A stretch of 57,502 bases of DNA from contig CACZFF010000027.1 in NCBI GenBank assembly GCA_902780385.1, forward strand, positions 1 to 57,502, in the 5' to 3' direction. The DNA is from an uncultured Lachnospiraceae bacterium. GTDB taxonomy: Bacteria; Bacillota; Clostridia; Lachnospirales; Lachnospiraceae. A program made the translations under genes and the position numbers. Below the pieces are notes generated by a model. It made no database searches, was not told the origin of the DNA, and worked only from the letters and a program-made list of their open reading frames with translations. Below, piece after piece: positions 43,988 through 51,373 of this stretch (position 1 is its first letter; every line of letters starts with the position of its first letter).

Positions 43988-44135
43988 CCGTGAGATGGCA
44001 CATACTTTGCCCGAATCTGCACAAAGCGGGAAAATGGATATGATAATATTTTTACAGAACTTCTATTAACCGGAGTTTTGGATCGGAACCGGATATCTTC
44101 AAGATATAAAAATGTATTCAGAGTAGGAGGAAAAC

Positions 44136-45011
44136 ATGTTCAGGATTCTTAAAAAAGAAAATCTTGCTCCGAACATCTTTCTGATGGACGTGGAGGCTCC
44201 CCGGATCGCGAAGAACGCGCTTCCCGGCCAGTTCCTGATCGTCCGTGTAGATGATGAGGGAGAGAGGGTGCCGCTGACAATCTGTGATTATAATCCAGCT
44301 GCAGGCACCGTACAGATCGTATTCCAGGTGGTCGGCGGAGAGACACAGAGAATGTCTCAGCTCAATGAAGGCGACAGCTTCCACGATATCGTAGGACCTC
44401 TGGGAAAACCTTCCGATCTGACTGAACTTCCCATCGAAGAACTCAAGAAAATGAAGATCTGCTTCATCGCAGGCGGTGTAGGAACTGCTCCTGTCTACTG
44501 CCAGCTGAAGTGGCTCCATGATAACGGCGTGACTGTCGACTGCATCCAGGGTGCCAAGACTAAGGATATCATCATCCTCGAGGATGAGATGCGCGCTGTC
44601 TCCAATCTGCATATCTGCACAGATGACGGTTCCTACGGCATCAACGGCAATGTCACAGTTGCCCTCCAGAAGCTGTATGATGACGGAATGCGCTTCGACC
44701 GCGTTGTCGCCATCGGCCCCATGATCATGATGAAATTCGTATGTCTTCTGACCAAGAAGCTGGGTATCGAGACCATCGTCAGTATGAACCCCATCATGGT
44801 GGACGGCACCGGCATGTGCGGCGCCTGCCGTCTCATGGTCGGCGACAAGGTCCAGTTTGCCTGTGTAGACGGCCCCGAATTTGACGGCCACCTCGTAGAT
44901 TTCGACCAGGCTATGCAGCGCAGCCGCATGTATGCAACGGAAGAGGGACGTCTGTTCCTGAAGGCCAAGGAAGGCGACACCCACCACGGCGGCTGTGGAA
45001 ACTGCGGCTGA
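44136..45011 (+). CDS. nfnA: NfnA: FAD/[2Fe-2S] small subunit of the NADH-dependent ferredoxin:NADP+ oxidoreductase
   Basis: A 291-residue ferredoxin-NADP-reductase-fold protein of the NfnA/sulfide-dehydrogenase-beta type. RVPLTICDY is the FAD-binding RxPLT motif and AGGVGTAPVYCQ the NAD-binding loop. A [2Fe-2S] centre is formed by GTGMCGACRLM and FACVDGPEFDGHLVDF (cysteines about 228, 231 and 245). With NfnB it bifurcates electrons: NADPH oxidation is coupled to NAD+ and ferredoxin reduction, or the reverse. The ATG follows TAGGAGGAAA. The tail is rich in His/Gly/Cys (HHGGCGNCG), which is unusual and might bind metal. nfnB follows after 58 bases. Confidence 0.92.
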   Translation: MFRILKKENLAPNIFLMDVEAPRIAKNALPGQFLIVRVDDEGERVPLTICDYNPAAGTVQIVFQVVGGETQRMSQLNEGDSFHDIVGPLGKPSDLTELPIEELKKMKICFIAGGVGTAPVYCQLKWLHDNGVTVDCIQGAKTKDIIILEDEMRAVSNLHICTDDGSYGINGNVTVALQKLYDDGMRFDRVVAIGPMIMMKFVCLLTKKLGIETIVSMNPIMVDGTGMCGACRLMVGDKVQFACVDGPEFDGHLVDFDQAMQRSRMYATEEGRLFLKAKEGDTHHGGCGNCG

Positions 45012-45069
45012 TGCATGTGATTCATGGATTCAGGAAAAGCTTTCGAATATACAAGGAAGGAAAAAGACT

Positions 45070-46464
45070 ATGGCAGCAAATATGATGGTTAAAGTCCCGG
45101 TCCGTGAGCAGGATCCCAAAGTCCGTGCCACGAATTTCAAAGAAGTATGTCTGGGATACAATAAAGAAGAGGCGGAAGCCGAAGCGGCAAGATGCCTGAA
45201 CTGCAAAAATCCCCGCTGTGTCAAAGGTTGCCCCGTTTCGATCGACATCCCCGGATTTATCCAGAAGGTCAAAGAGAGCGATGTAAAGGGTGCTTACGAT
45301 GTGATCAGCCTTTCCTCCGCGCTTCCCGCTGTCTGCGGACGTGTCTGTCCTCAGGAATCCCAGTGTGAAGGCGTCTGCGTGCGCGGTATCAAGGGCGATG
45401 CCGTCTCCATCGGCAAGCTGGAGCGCTATGTCGCCGACACTGCACGCGAGATGGGCATCAAGCCCTCCACTGACGCGGCTCCCAAGGGCAAAAAGGTCGC
45501 GATCATCGGCTCCGGCCCGTCCGGACTTACCTGCGCAGGCGACCTGGCCCGCATGGGTTATGATGTCACTATTTTCGAAGCCCTGCACAAGGCAGGCGGC
45601 GTTCTGGTCTATGGTATCCCTGAGTTCCGTCTTCCCAAGGATGCGGTCGTGGAGAAGGAGATCGAGAACGTCAAGGCACTGGGTGTCAAGATCGAGACCG
45701 ACTGTGTCATCGGCAAATCCACCACTGTCGACGCCCTGATGAAGGAAGAGGGCTTTGACGCCGTCTTTATCGGCTCCGGCGCAGGTCTTCCCAAGTTCAT
45801 GCACATTCCCGGCGAGCAGGCCATGGGCGTCTTCTCCGCAAACGAATACCTCACCAGGAGCAACCTGATGAAGGCTTTCAGCGACGATTCCAGGACCCCG
45901 ATCATGAAGCCCAAAAAGGCTGTCATCGTCGGCGGCGGCAACGTGGCTATGGACGCAGCCAGGACCGCCCTTCGTCTGGGGGCCGAGACACACATCGTCT
46001 ACCGCAGAAGTGAGGAAGAGCTCCCCGCAAGACGTGAGGAAGTCCTCCATGCCAAGGAAGAAGGCATCGTATTCAACCTTCTTACCAACCCCGTTGAGAT
46101 CCACGCGGATGAGAAGGGCTGGGTCAAGGGTATCACCTGCCTGCGCATGGAACTGGGCGAGCCCGATGCCTCCGGCAGACGCAGCCCCGTTGAGATCCCC
46201 GGCTCCGAGTTCTACATCGAGTGCGACGCAGTCATCATGTCCCTGGGCACATCTCCCAACCCTCTGATCGCTTCCACGACAGAAGGTCTGGACATCAACC
46301 GCCGCAAGTGCATCGTTGCAAACGAAGACAACGGCCAGACCTCCAAGGAAGGCGTCTTCGCAGGCGGCGACGCAGTCACCGGCGCAGCGACTGTCATCCT
46401 CGCAATGGGGGCAGGAAAGGCAGCTGCAAAGGGCATCGACGAGTACCTGTCCGGAAAAGCCTGA
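45070..46464 (+). CDS. nfnB: NfnB: FAD/Fe-S large subunit (glutamate synthase small-subunit-like)
   Basis: A 464-residue flavoprotein resembling GltD. N-terminal cysteines CLNCKNPRCVKGCPVSIDIP and CGRVCPQESQCEGVC hold two [4Fe-4S] clusters. The FAD loop is IIGSGPSGLTCAGDLARMGY and the second dinucleotide loop is VIVGGGNVAMDAARTALRLG. The C-terminal FAD block is VFAGGDAVTGAATVILAMGAG. Because it follows nfnA and no large glutamate synthase subunit is present, NfnB is more likely than GltD. ATG 45070 has GGAAGGAAAAA upstream; an in-frame start at 44995 would overlap nfnA. A degenerate copy of its last 15 codons lies just after the stop. Confidence 0.92.
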   Translation: MAANMMVKVPVREQDPKVRATNFKEVCLGYNKEEAEAEAARCLNCKNPRCVKGCPVSIDIPGFIQKVKESDVKGAYDVISLSSALPAVCGRVCPQESQCEGVCVRGIKGDAVSIGKLERYVADTAREMGIKPSTDAAPKGKKVAIIGSGPSGLTCAGDLARMGYDVTIFEALHKAGGVLVYGIPEFRLPKDAVVEKEIENVKALGVKIETDCVIGKSTTVDALMKEEGFDAVFIGSGAGLPKFMHIPGEQAMGVFSANEYLTRSNLMKAFSDDSRTPIMKPKKAVIVGGGNVAMDAARTALRLGAETHIVYRRSEEELPARREEVLHAKEEGIVFNLLTNPVEIHADEKGWVKGITCLRMELGEPDASGRRSPVEIPGSEFYIECDAVIMSLGTSPNPLIASTTEGLDINRRKCIVANEDNGQTSKEGVFAGGDAVTGAATVILAMGAGKAAAKGIDEYLSGKA

Positions 46465-46478
46465 TAAGAAAAATGAAC

Positions 46479-46546
46479 GATGCCCTTCGCATGCAGCCCC
46501 GGCAGCTGCAAAGGGCATCGATGAGTATCTTTCCGGCAAGGCGTAA
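46479..46546 (+). pseudogene. echo of the nfnB C-terminus
   Basis: At 46499-46546 the sequence P-A-A-A-K-G-I-D-E-Y-L-S-G-K-A-stop repeats the end of NfnB, 82 bases after the original. Over 42 aligned bases six differ, all at third codon positions with no amino-acid change. It looks like the tail of a once functional tandem paralogue of nfnB that was otherwise deleted. CGATGCCCTT (46479-46488) pairs with AAGGGCATCG (46511-46520), so part of it also folds as a hairpin. Confidence 0.7.
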
Positions 46547-46665
46547 AGCGTAATTGCAGAGGAAATAGTACGAGCCTTCACAGCACACATCCTTTGGAGT
46601 TCGGGATTTGTTCGCATGGAATTACTAAGGCTCACTGATGCAAAATAGATGGCCGGGCCAAACTC

Positions 46666-46692
46666 GTATGTCGCATTGAAGATGCGACATAC
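46666..46692. repeat. hairpin after nfnB
   Basis: GTATGTCGCAT pairs with ATGCGACATAC over TGAAG. No T tract follows; it precedes the main terminator by about 18 bases. Confidence 0.5.
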
Positions 46693-46709
46693 TCAGACAG
46701 GGTGGCCCT

Positions 46710-46754
46710 AAAACGCCCGTCCGTGTGGGACGGGCGTTTTGCCGTCTTTTTGCA
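46710..46754 (+). terminator. Rho-independent terminator of the nfn region
   Basis: AAAACGCCCGTCC pairs with GGACGGGCGTTTT over GTGTG. The 3' side of the stem ends in TTTT and is followed by GCCGTCTTTTT. Confidence 0.88.
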
Positions 46755-46800
46755 ATCAGATTCGCCAAGTAATGGAGGATGCAATAGCTGAGAAGTTCAG

Positions 46801-46828
46801 TAAAAAAAATCCGGCCTTGGCCGGATTA
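46801..46828 (-). terminator. terminator of the small membrane protein gene (minus strand)
   Basis: AATCCGGCC and GGCCGGATT form a compact hairpin that overlaps the stop codon. On the minus strand it is followed by a run of about eight T. Confidence 0.85.
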
Positions 46829-47347
46829 ACATAAATATCGTATCTGGGCTTCTCCGGGCACCCGGCTCAGGATGTAGCCTCTTACAAAAGACATATCCTG
46901 CTCGGGAACATAGACGCGAGGTCCGCCGAAGCGTCCTATGAGTTCTATATACTTGCCGGTGACAATCACTGTCCTTGTCTTCTTAAAGCTGAAGATTGCA
47001 CGGGTCTTGCCGGAGCCGGTTTCGATATATTCATCTGTCAGATGATAGATTTCTCTCATCGTGCCCGGCAGCTTGTTTAATCCCCAGCAGATAAAGAAGG
47101 AAATCAGCAGAAAGGCAGCAACACATGCTGCCACTATTGCAAACGACATGAGGTCACTGTTCATCACGGACAGAAAGCCCCCGAAAGCCAGGATAAAGGC
47201 TGCAATAGCACCGCAGATTTTCATGGTCAATTCGTAAGCCCTCTGTTCATATTCCTTTTCGACAGCGCATTTCCAGCGAAAGGAACCGTCTTCCTGACGT
47301 GTAACCTGATCGGGATATTCATAAAGTGTAAACGGTGTTGCTGCCAT
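46826..47347 (-). CDS. small membrane protein with two helices, YcxB-like
   Basis: A 173-residue protein with an N-terminal soluble segment, two adjacent membrane helices (about 42-66 and 70-92) and a C-terminal soluble domain. The C-terminal part (GKTRAIFSFKKTRTVIVTGKYIELIG, read as strands) ends in EQDMSFVRGYILSRVPGEA. The layout of two helices followed by a PH-like beta domain resembles the YcxB group of unknown function; I hold that loosely. The ATG has AAAGGGTG about nine bases upstream on the minus strand. It stands alone, with its own terminator overlapping the stop codon. No partner gene suggests a pathway. Confidence 0.75.
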   Translation of the reverse strand: MAATPFTLYEYPDQVTRQEDGSFRWKCAVEKEYEQRAYELTMKICGAIAAFILAFGGFLSVMNSDLMSFAIVAACVAAFLLISFFICWGLNKLPGTMREIYHLTDEYIETGSGKTRAIFSFKKTRTVIVTGKYIELIGRFGGPRVYVPEQDMSFVRGYILSRVPGEAQIRYLC

Positions 47348-47720
47348 TTTATTTCACCCTTTCTACAACAGGTTTTTTTATATTAGAACGCTGGCAGGAA
47401 CATTTTTATCTTATCATATAAAAAAGTCTCCTGACAGTCACTTCTTAATCACCTGTAAAACTGTCTTTTAATCTGTGTGCTATCTGCCGGGCGATTAATT
47501 GGATGCCAGGGAAAGTTGCAATCCTATCCGTAACCCCATCCGTTTTCATTTTATGTTCGTACTTTATCAGATATATTATGTTATTGAACTGAAAGCTGAT
47601 AGCGGCTTTCCCTTTTCAAGCATGTATTTATATTCAGAATTATTCTATAGGCAAATATAAAGGACTCGGGGCTGCATGCCCTGTGTCTTGGTTTTCTCAT
47701 TTGAAGATAAGCTGATCTCA
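47348..47720. other. AT-rich intergenic region
   Basis: Neither strand shows a gene with a ribosome site. TTATCATATAA (47411-47421) and several T/A-rich runs could hold the minus-strand promoter of the small membrane protein gene, but I could not pick a convincing hexamer pair. Confidence 0.3.
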
Positions 47721-47970
47721 GGGCCTGAACGGTATACATCCTGGCGGAGTGAATATTTCGAGCGTTAGATGTACTTGGCGATGATTATGCGGAGGGCGGG
47801 TAAATTGTCCTTCTCTCAAAGAAGGACAATTTAGCGCATCGCATGTCTGAGTATTCCGTGTTTTCAACACGGAATACGAGTTAAAGCGGCCCGCCCGCAG
47901 CATAAGCAGAGCCCTAGTACATCTTCGCGAAGAAATCCTGAACTCCAAAGGATGTATGCCGCGAAGGCCC
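47721..47970. repeat. 250-bp nested near-palindrome upstream of phoH
   Basis: The ends GGGCCTGAACGGTATACATCCT (47721-47742; split here: GGGCCTGAAC and GGTATACATCCT) and AGGATGTATGCCG with CGAAGGCCC (47949-47970) are imperfect inverted repeats. Inside, AGATGTACT pairs with AGTACATCT, and TAAATTGTCCTTCT (47801-47814) pairs exactly with 47820-47833. GTATTCCGTGTT pairs with AACACGGAATAC (47851-47877). The whole can form a branched cruciform or RNA. No target-site duplication was found. Confidence 0.75.
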
Positions 47971-48017
47971 GTACCCCCTTGCACTCCAAAGGATGTATAC
48001 CGCGAAGGCCCGTCCCC
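47942..48017 (+). repeat. 41-bp tandem duplication at the right end of the palindrome
   Basis: Two copies starting at 47942 and 47983 open ACTCCAAAGGATGTAT and continue CCGCGAAGGCCCGT with two or three differences. The duplication extends the right arm of the 250-bp palindrome. Confidence 0.8.
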
Positions 48018-48138
48018 AGAATCTCTGCTTACCCGGAAACTGAGGCAGAGGTTTTTTTTGCTTGCATGCAGGCTGTGCTTTGACTATTATAGGAAAAGTG
48101 GTATTTTCGCTGTAAAGGTAATTCCGGAGGTTGATTGT

Positions 48139-49176
48139 ATGGAAAAAGAACTGGATTTCAGTGCGGAAATCCAAAGAGATATTTTCGGTATGCAGGATGC
48201 GCATGTCCGTAAAATCGAAAAAGAACTTCAGGTCAGTATTGTCTCCCGAAATGGATCCATGAAGGTGATCGGAGAGGACAGGAATGTGGAGGCGGCGGTT
48301 GTTCTACTGGAGGACATGGCCGGACTTTCCGAGCACGGTTCCGAGGTGACGTCTCAGCAGGTGGACTATGCGCTGGATATGAAAGATGACGCAGAGCCCG
48401 GCATGCTGCAGAAGATGGACGGAGATATTATCTGCCACACTGTGAGCGGAAAGCCTGTCCGTCCCAAGACTGTCGGACAGCAGAAATATATCAATGCGAT
48501 CCGTGACAATCTGATCGTTTTTGCAAACGGACCCGCCGGCACCGGAAAGACATTTCTTGCCATGGCCATGGCGATCACAGCTTTCATGAACGGGGAAGTG
48601 GAGAGGATCATTCTCACCAGACCCGCGATTGAGGCTGGTGAGAAGCTGGGCTTTCTGCCCGGCGATCTTCAGAGCAAGGTCGATCCTTATCTTCGTCCCC
48701 TCTATGACGCTCTTTATCAGATCATGGGCGCAGAGAGGTTCCAGGCAAATATGGAGAAGGGCCTGATCGAAGTGGCTCCGCTGGCTTATATGCGCGGGCG
48801 TACCCTGGACAATGCCTATATCATTCTGGACGAGGCGCAGAACACGACGCCGGAACAGATGAAAATGTTCCTCACCCGTTTCGGCTTCGGCTCCCACGCA
48901 GTCATCACCGGCGATGCCTCACAGAAGGACCTGGCGCCTGACCGCCGTTCCGGTCTGGATGTCGCCATGCAGGTCTTAAAACATGTCGACGGTATCAAAT
49001 TCATCACCCTTGATGCGCGCGATGTTGTCCGGCACCCTCTGGTGCAGAAGATCGTCAAGGCCTACGAAAATTATGAACTGGCGGCCGCCCGACGCAGCAG
49101 AGAACGTCAGGACAAACAGGACCGTTTCGGCGGCAGAATTGAACAGCGGAGAAATAAGCCCGGCAGGAATGATTGA
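48139..49176 (+). CDS. phoH: PhoH family ATPase
   Basis: A 345-residue cytoplasmic P-loop ATPase of the PhoH family. A KH-like N-terminal segment (about 1-85) precedes the ATPase core. Walker A is FANGPAGTGKTFLAMAMA, DLQSKVDPYLRPLYDAL is the family block, Walker B is AYIILDEAQNTTPEQM, and ITGDASQKDL the sensor. PhoH is tied to RNA metabolism and sits before ybeY in most Firmicutes, as here. ATG 48139 is chosen for GGAGG eight bases upstream; the frame continues upstream through the repeat region, which is not coding. The gene leads a likely operon: phoH, ybeY, two flavoproteins. Confidence 0.94.
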   Translation: MEKELDFSAEIQRDIFGMQDAHVRKIEKELQVSIVSRNGSMKVIGEDRNVEAAVVLLEDMAGLSEHGSEVTSQQVDYALDMKDDAEPGMLQKMDGDIICHTVSGKPVRPKTVGQQKYINAIRDNLIVFANGPAGTGKTFLAMAMAITAFMNGEVERIILTRPAIEAGEKLGFLPGDLQSKVDPYLRPLYDALYQIMGAERFQANMEKGLIEVAPLAYMRGRTLDNAYIILDEAQNTTPEQMKMFLTRFGFGSHAVITGDASQKDLAPDRRSGLDVAMQVLKHVDGIKFITLDARDVVRHPLVQKIVKAYENYELAAARRSRERQDKQDRFGGRIEQRRNKPGRND

Positions 49177-49194
49177 GGGCAGAGGGAATAAGCT

Positions 49195-49770
49195 ATGATA
49201 AATCCTGATTTTCATGAGGATGAAAGGATCATTACCGGCGATGCGGAAGGACCTTTTTTTGAACTGGAGGCGGAAATCCTCACCGAGGGTCCTGAAAACC
49301 GGAAGTTTGATTTTGATGCGGCGGAGCTGGCACAGCAGGTCTGTAAGACAGTGCTCACAAAAGAGAACTGTCCTTATGACGCAAGTGTCTATCTGCTGGT
49401 CACCGATGAAGAAGAAGTGCACCGCATGAATCTTGAGTACCGGGGCATTGACAGGACGACCGATGTCCTGTCCTTTCCGGCCCTTCCCTTTGAGACGGAG
49501 TCCGATTTTTCCGCTGTCGAAGAGAACGAGATGGATTATATCGACCCCGATACCGGATTTCTGCAGCTTGGCGATATTGTGATCAATGCCTCCCGCGTCT
49601 GGGAGCAGGCGCAGGAATACGGCCACAGCACCCGCAGGGAATTCGCCTTCCTTGTTGCACACAGTATGCTGCATCTTTGCGGATATGATCACATGACACA
49701 AGAGGAGAGCGCCCGGATGGAGGAAAAGCAGGAGACTGTCCTGCAGAGCCTGGGAATCACGCGCTCATAA
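49195..49770 (+). CDS. ybeY: endoribonuclease YbeY (rRNA maturation factor)
   Basis: A 191-residue metalloprotein involved in 16S rRNA 3'-end maturation and ribosome quality control. The family zinc site H-x3-H-x5-H is complete in VAHSMLHLCGYDHMTQEE. The preceding block RGIDRTTDVLSFP and LGDIVINASRVWEQA are conserved. It has an N-terminal extension of about 30 acidic residues compared with E. coli YbeY. The ATG at 49195 follows AGAGGGA, 18 bases after the phoH stop. The phoH-ybeY order is the classical one, though the usual dgkA/era partners are missing downstream. Confidence 0.94.
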   Translation: MINPDFHEDERIITGDAEGPFFELEAEILTEGPENRKFDFDAAELAQQVCKTVLTKENCPYDASVYLLVTDEEEVHRMNLEYRGIDRTTDVLSFPALPFETESDFSAVEENEMDYIDPDTGFLQLGDIVINASRVWEQAQEYGHSTRREFAFLVAHSMLHLCGYDHMTQEESARMEEKQETVLQSLGITRS

Positions 49771-49882
49771 GGTACTTAGAGGGTTTTAGGCTGTTATGCT
49801 TATACTGTTATGCCCGGCGGAGGCCAGCTGACCCTGTCAGGATCTGCCGGGGCAGTATTCCGGAAAAAACATAAGTCTAAGG

Positions 49883-51361
49883 ATGGCGGATACCATGGAA
49901 AATGCCAGCAGCAGGATTGCCGTGATCGGCGGCGGAGCTTCCGGATGCATGGCCGCAATCGCGGCTGCGCAGGCGGGATGCCGGGTCACGATTTTTGAAA
50001 AAAATGAAAAGATCGGGAAGAAGATATATGCAACCGGTAACGGGAGATGTAATCTGACCAATCTTTTTCTGGACAGTTCCTGTTATCACACGCAGGAAAA
50101 ACAGATTTCCGACGGGGAAACCGGCAGGACGAATAGGGCAAAAACAGACTATGTTTCCAGGATCCTTTCTCTGATCGGACAGTTTTCCCAAGAGGACCTG
50201 ATTCGTTTTTTCAGGGAGGCAGGCGTGCCGGTGCATGACCGCGATGGATATGTCTATCCGAGAACGGATCAGGCGGAGACAGTCGTTGAGGCTCTGAAAA
50301 AATGCATGTGGCAGCTCGGCATACGGATCTGTACCGACTGTACAGTCCTGGGGATCGAGAAAACTGCACAGGGCAAGGGAAGAGATTCATTCTGCATTCA
50401 ATATAGGATCTCCGGGCAGGAAAAGGCAGTTTCAGGGAATCCCGGGAGGGGGAAGAAAAAAAAGAAGGGTAAAGGCGCAGCCGACACTATTTCTATGAAA
50501 GCAGGCCGAAAGCCTGCTGCCAGAGCAGCGGAGCCTGTCGCAGTTGAGAAGCAGGAATCTTTTTACTGTGATGCCGTGATACTTTGTACGGGAGGAATGG
50601 CGGGGCCTGCCTTTGGCTGCAGCGGCGATGGCTATCTTTTTGCCGAATCTTTAGACCACAGCCTGGTCCGGCCGCTTCCTGCCCTGACCCGGCTTGAAAG
50701 CGGAGACTTTGTCCTGCGCCGTGCCGCAGGTGTCCGCTGCCATGCGTCTGTGATGCTGATGAAGGTATGCGGCAGGGAGTATTCTGTCTTCGGCTTCGAA
50801 GACGGCGAACTGCAGATCACGGACAAGAGTATTTCAGGCATTCCGGTTTTTCAGATCAGCGGACAGGCAGCAAGACTCCTTTCACAGGGACAAAAAGTCT
50901 GTGTGCGGATCGATTTTATGCCGGAATTTTCACAGGAAGAGTTTGAGGAAGAGCTGGACAACCGTCTGAGGCAGGACCGCAGTCAGATGCTGGGAGATTT
51001 CCTGCTTGGGCTGGCACACCGGAAAGTGATCGATTTGATACTTGCCCGCGAGGGGCTGCAGGCGGAAATGAAGGCAAGGCGTTTTTCAGACAGGGAACTG
51101 CGTGCGCTCATGCACAAGCTCCGGGCTTTTGATCTGGATGTGACCGGCACGGGAGGCTTTGACCACGCCCAGGTCACCAGCGGCGGCGTACCTCTGTCCG
51201 AAGTGGACGATTCCCTGCAGTCGCAGAAGTGCAGGGGCCTGTTTCTGGCAGGAGAACTGCTGGATGTGGACGGGCGATGCGGAGGTTACAACCTGCAGTG
51301 GGCCATGACCAGCGGCACTATTGCCGGCCGGTCGGCTGCAAGATTTATTCATAACAGATAA
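49883..51361 (+). CDS. HI0933/YhiN-family FAD-dependent oxidoreductase
   Basis: A 492-residue flavoprotein of the HI0933 (BaiN/YhiN) family. The dinucleotide loop is IAVIGGGASGCMAAIAAAQ, followed by the signature KKIYATGNGRCNLTN that defines the family. The C-terminal FAD block is GLFLAGELLDVDGRCGGYNLQWA. A Lys/Gly/Ala-rich insertion (around 185-215) is not usual. Reactions are known for few members (for example bile-acid flavin reduction in gut Clostridia), so the substrate is open. ATG 49883 has no good site; ATG 49895, 12 bases later, has AAGGA at 11 bases and may be the true start. It is 12 bases from the next flavoprotein gene, so they are cotranscribed. Confidence 0.88.
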   Translation: MADTMENASSRIAVIGGGASGCMAAIAAAQAGCRVTIFEKNEKIGKKIYATGNGRCNLTNLFLDSSCYHTQEKQISDGETGRTNRAKTDYVSRILSLIGQFSQEDLIRFFREAGVPVHDRDGYVYPRTDQAETVVEALKKCMWQLGIRICTDCTVLGIEKTAQGKGRDSFCIQYRISGQEKAVSGNPGRGKKKKKGKGAADTISMKAGRKPAARAAEPVAVEKQESFYCDAVILCTGGMAGPAFGCSGDGYLFAESLDHSLVRPLPALTRLESGDFVLRRAAGVRCHASVMLMKVCGREYSVFGFEDGELQITDKSISGIPVFQISGQAARLLSQGQKVCVRIDFMPEFSQEEFEEELDNRLRQDRSQMLGDFLLGLAHRKVIDLILAREGLQAEMKARRFSDRELRALMHKLRAFDLDVTGTGGFDHAQVTSGGVPLSEVDDSLQSQKCRGLFLAGELLDVDGRCGGYNLQWAMTSGTIAGRSAARFIHNR

Positions 51362-51373
51362 TTCAGATAATAT

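Noticed and set aside
43805-43993. real 62-residue repetitive peptide gene
   Set aside because: It opens with TTG without a ribosome site, and the frame is open mainly because the 72-bp unit is a multiple of three.
45070-46464. naming this gene gltD (glutamate synthase small subunit)
   Set aside because: It follows an NfnA-type subunit directly and no gltB large subunit is present, so NfnB fits better.
45022-46635. 537-codon minus-strand frame opposite nfnB
   Set aside because: Shadow of the Fe-S flavoprotein gene; no start context and no motif.
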